This document shows, piece by piece, positions 12,962 through 13,230 of a DNA stretch of 13,230 nt. Numbering within the stretch: the stretch's first letter is position 1; the number at the start of each line of letters is the position of its first letter. The position numbers and the translations under genes were made by a program. The DNA is from an uncultured Eubacteriaceae bacterium (lineage in GTDB: Bacteria; Bacillota; Clostridia; Eubacteriales; Eubacteriaceae), in contig CANQNI010000024.1 in assembly GCA_947625175.1 (NCBI GenBank), forward strand, positions 1 to 13,230. Direction: 5' to 3'. The notes below the pieces were generated by a model. That model saw nothing but the letters and a program-made list of their open reading frames with translations, was not told the DNA's origin and did no database searches.

Positions 12962-13230
12962 TTATAAAATTTTATTTAGAAATGATTTAGTTCGTTCCTG
13001 TTGAGGATTATGGATAACCTGTTGCGGGGTTCCTTCCTCACAAATAACGCCTTCATCCATAAAAATTACTCTATCAGCAACTTCACGGGCAAAACCTATT
13101 TCGTGAGTTACAACTATCATAGTCATTCCGTCTTCCGCCAGTTTTTTCATGGTTGAGAGAACCTCACCTACCAATTCAGGATCTAAAGCAGAAGTTGGTT
13201 CATCGAATAACATAATTTTTGGATTCATTG
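12962..13230 (-). CDS. Polar amino acid ABC transporter ATP-binding protein (GlnQ/ArtM type), C-terminal part
   Basis: The right edge cuts this gene; only about 89 C-terminal residues are here and the frame runs open to 13230. The fragment starts in the Walker B region: [16 protein letters not shown] contains the Walker B aspartate, the catalytic Glu and the D-loop. It continues with the H-loop His in [16 protein letters not shown] and [13 protein letters not shown], ending [15 protein letters not shown]. These wordings, especially FAREVADRV and the NPxxERTxxFL ending, are typical of ATPases that power uptake of glutamine, arginine and other polar amino acids. The Walker A and signature motifs, the permease and the binding protein would lie beyond the edge. 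The internal Met at 13226-13228 is not the real start, because the usual sequence continues upstream of it. Confidence 0.93.
   Translation of the reverse strand, partial: MNPKIMLFDEPTSALDPELVGEVLSTMKKLAEDGMTMIVVTHEIGFAREVADRVIFMDEGVICEEGTPQQVIHNPQQERTKSFLNKIL

Noticed and set aside
1..13230. Mobile elements, CRISPR arrays, tRNA or rRNA genes
   Set aside because: No transposase or integrase-like protein, no regularly spaced repeats, and no structured GC-rich RNA gene segments were seen.

Overview
The window is AT-rich DNA with short intergenic spaces, strong AAGGAGG-type ribosome sites on some genes and T-rich intrinsic terminators. This suggests a low-GC Firmicute. Pyruvate,phosphate dikinase together with oxygen-independent (cbi-type) cobalamin genes fits an anaerobic fermenter, and I would guess at the Halanaerobiales or a related clostridial lineage. 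That placement rests on gene content and protein style, not on a marker gene.

Layout. 1-1870 (minus): the receiver domain of a BceR-like response regulator cut by the left edge, preceded by a membrane-anchored protein with an L,D-transpeptidase fold. 1987-2202 (plus): a 71-residue two-helix membrane protein of unknown function. 2208-5551 (minus): an isolated cobalamin block consisting of cbiT in its own transcription unit, then a very divergent cbiJ-like gene, cbiB and a SAM methyltransferase. 5824-8192 (plus): a PsiE-family membrane protein fused to a CorC/HlyC-type C-terminal domain, then a sodium:solute symporter, each with its own terminator. 8262-9953 (minus): a large D,D-carboxypeptidase-fold (peptidase S11) protein. 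10224-12854 (minus): ppdK. 12962 to the right edge (minus): the C-terminal third of a polar amino acid ABC transporter ATPase.

The most interesting signal concerns the two peptidoglycan-enzyme homologues, which both look catalytically dead. The L,D-transpeptidase-fold protein has Asp where the catalytic Cys should be, and it has also lost the two usual His residues. The S11 protein has lost the Ser and Lys of SxxK, the Ser and Asn of SxN, and the KTG motif, which is replaced by a long Gln/Glu-rich insert. Both reading frames are long and intact and keep the rest of the fold, so they look like maintained pseudoenzymes and not decaying genes. One carries a strongly acidic cytoplasmic tail and the other a strongly basic one. 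One lies directly upstream of a regulator type that elsewhere controls cell-envelope antibiotic responses. A non-catalytic envelope-binding or sensing role is therefore worth testing.

Other points are the eroded CbiJ-like reductase, the scattered cobalamin genes with no visible B12 riboswitch, and the PsiE-CorC domain fusion. The central metabolism gene ppdK is textbook, with every active-site residue at the same number as in the well-studied Clostridium symbiosum enzyme.
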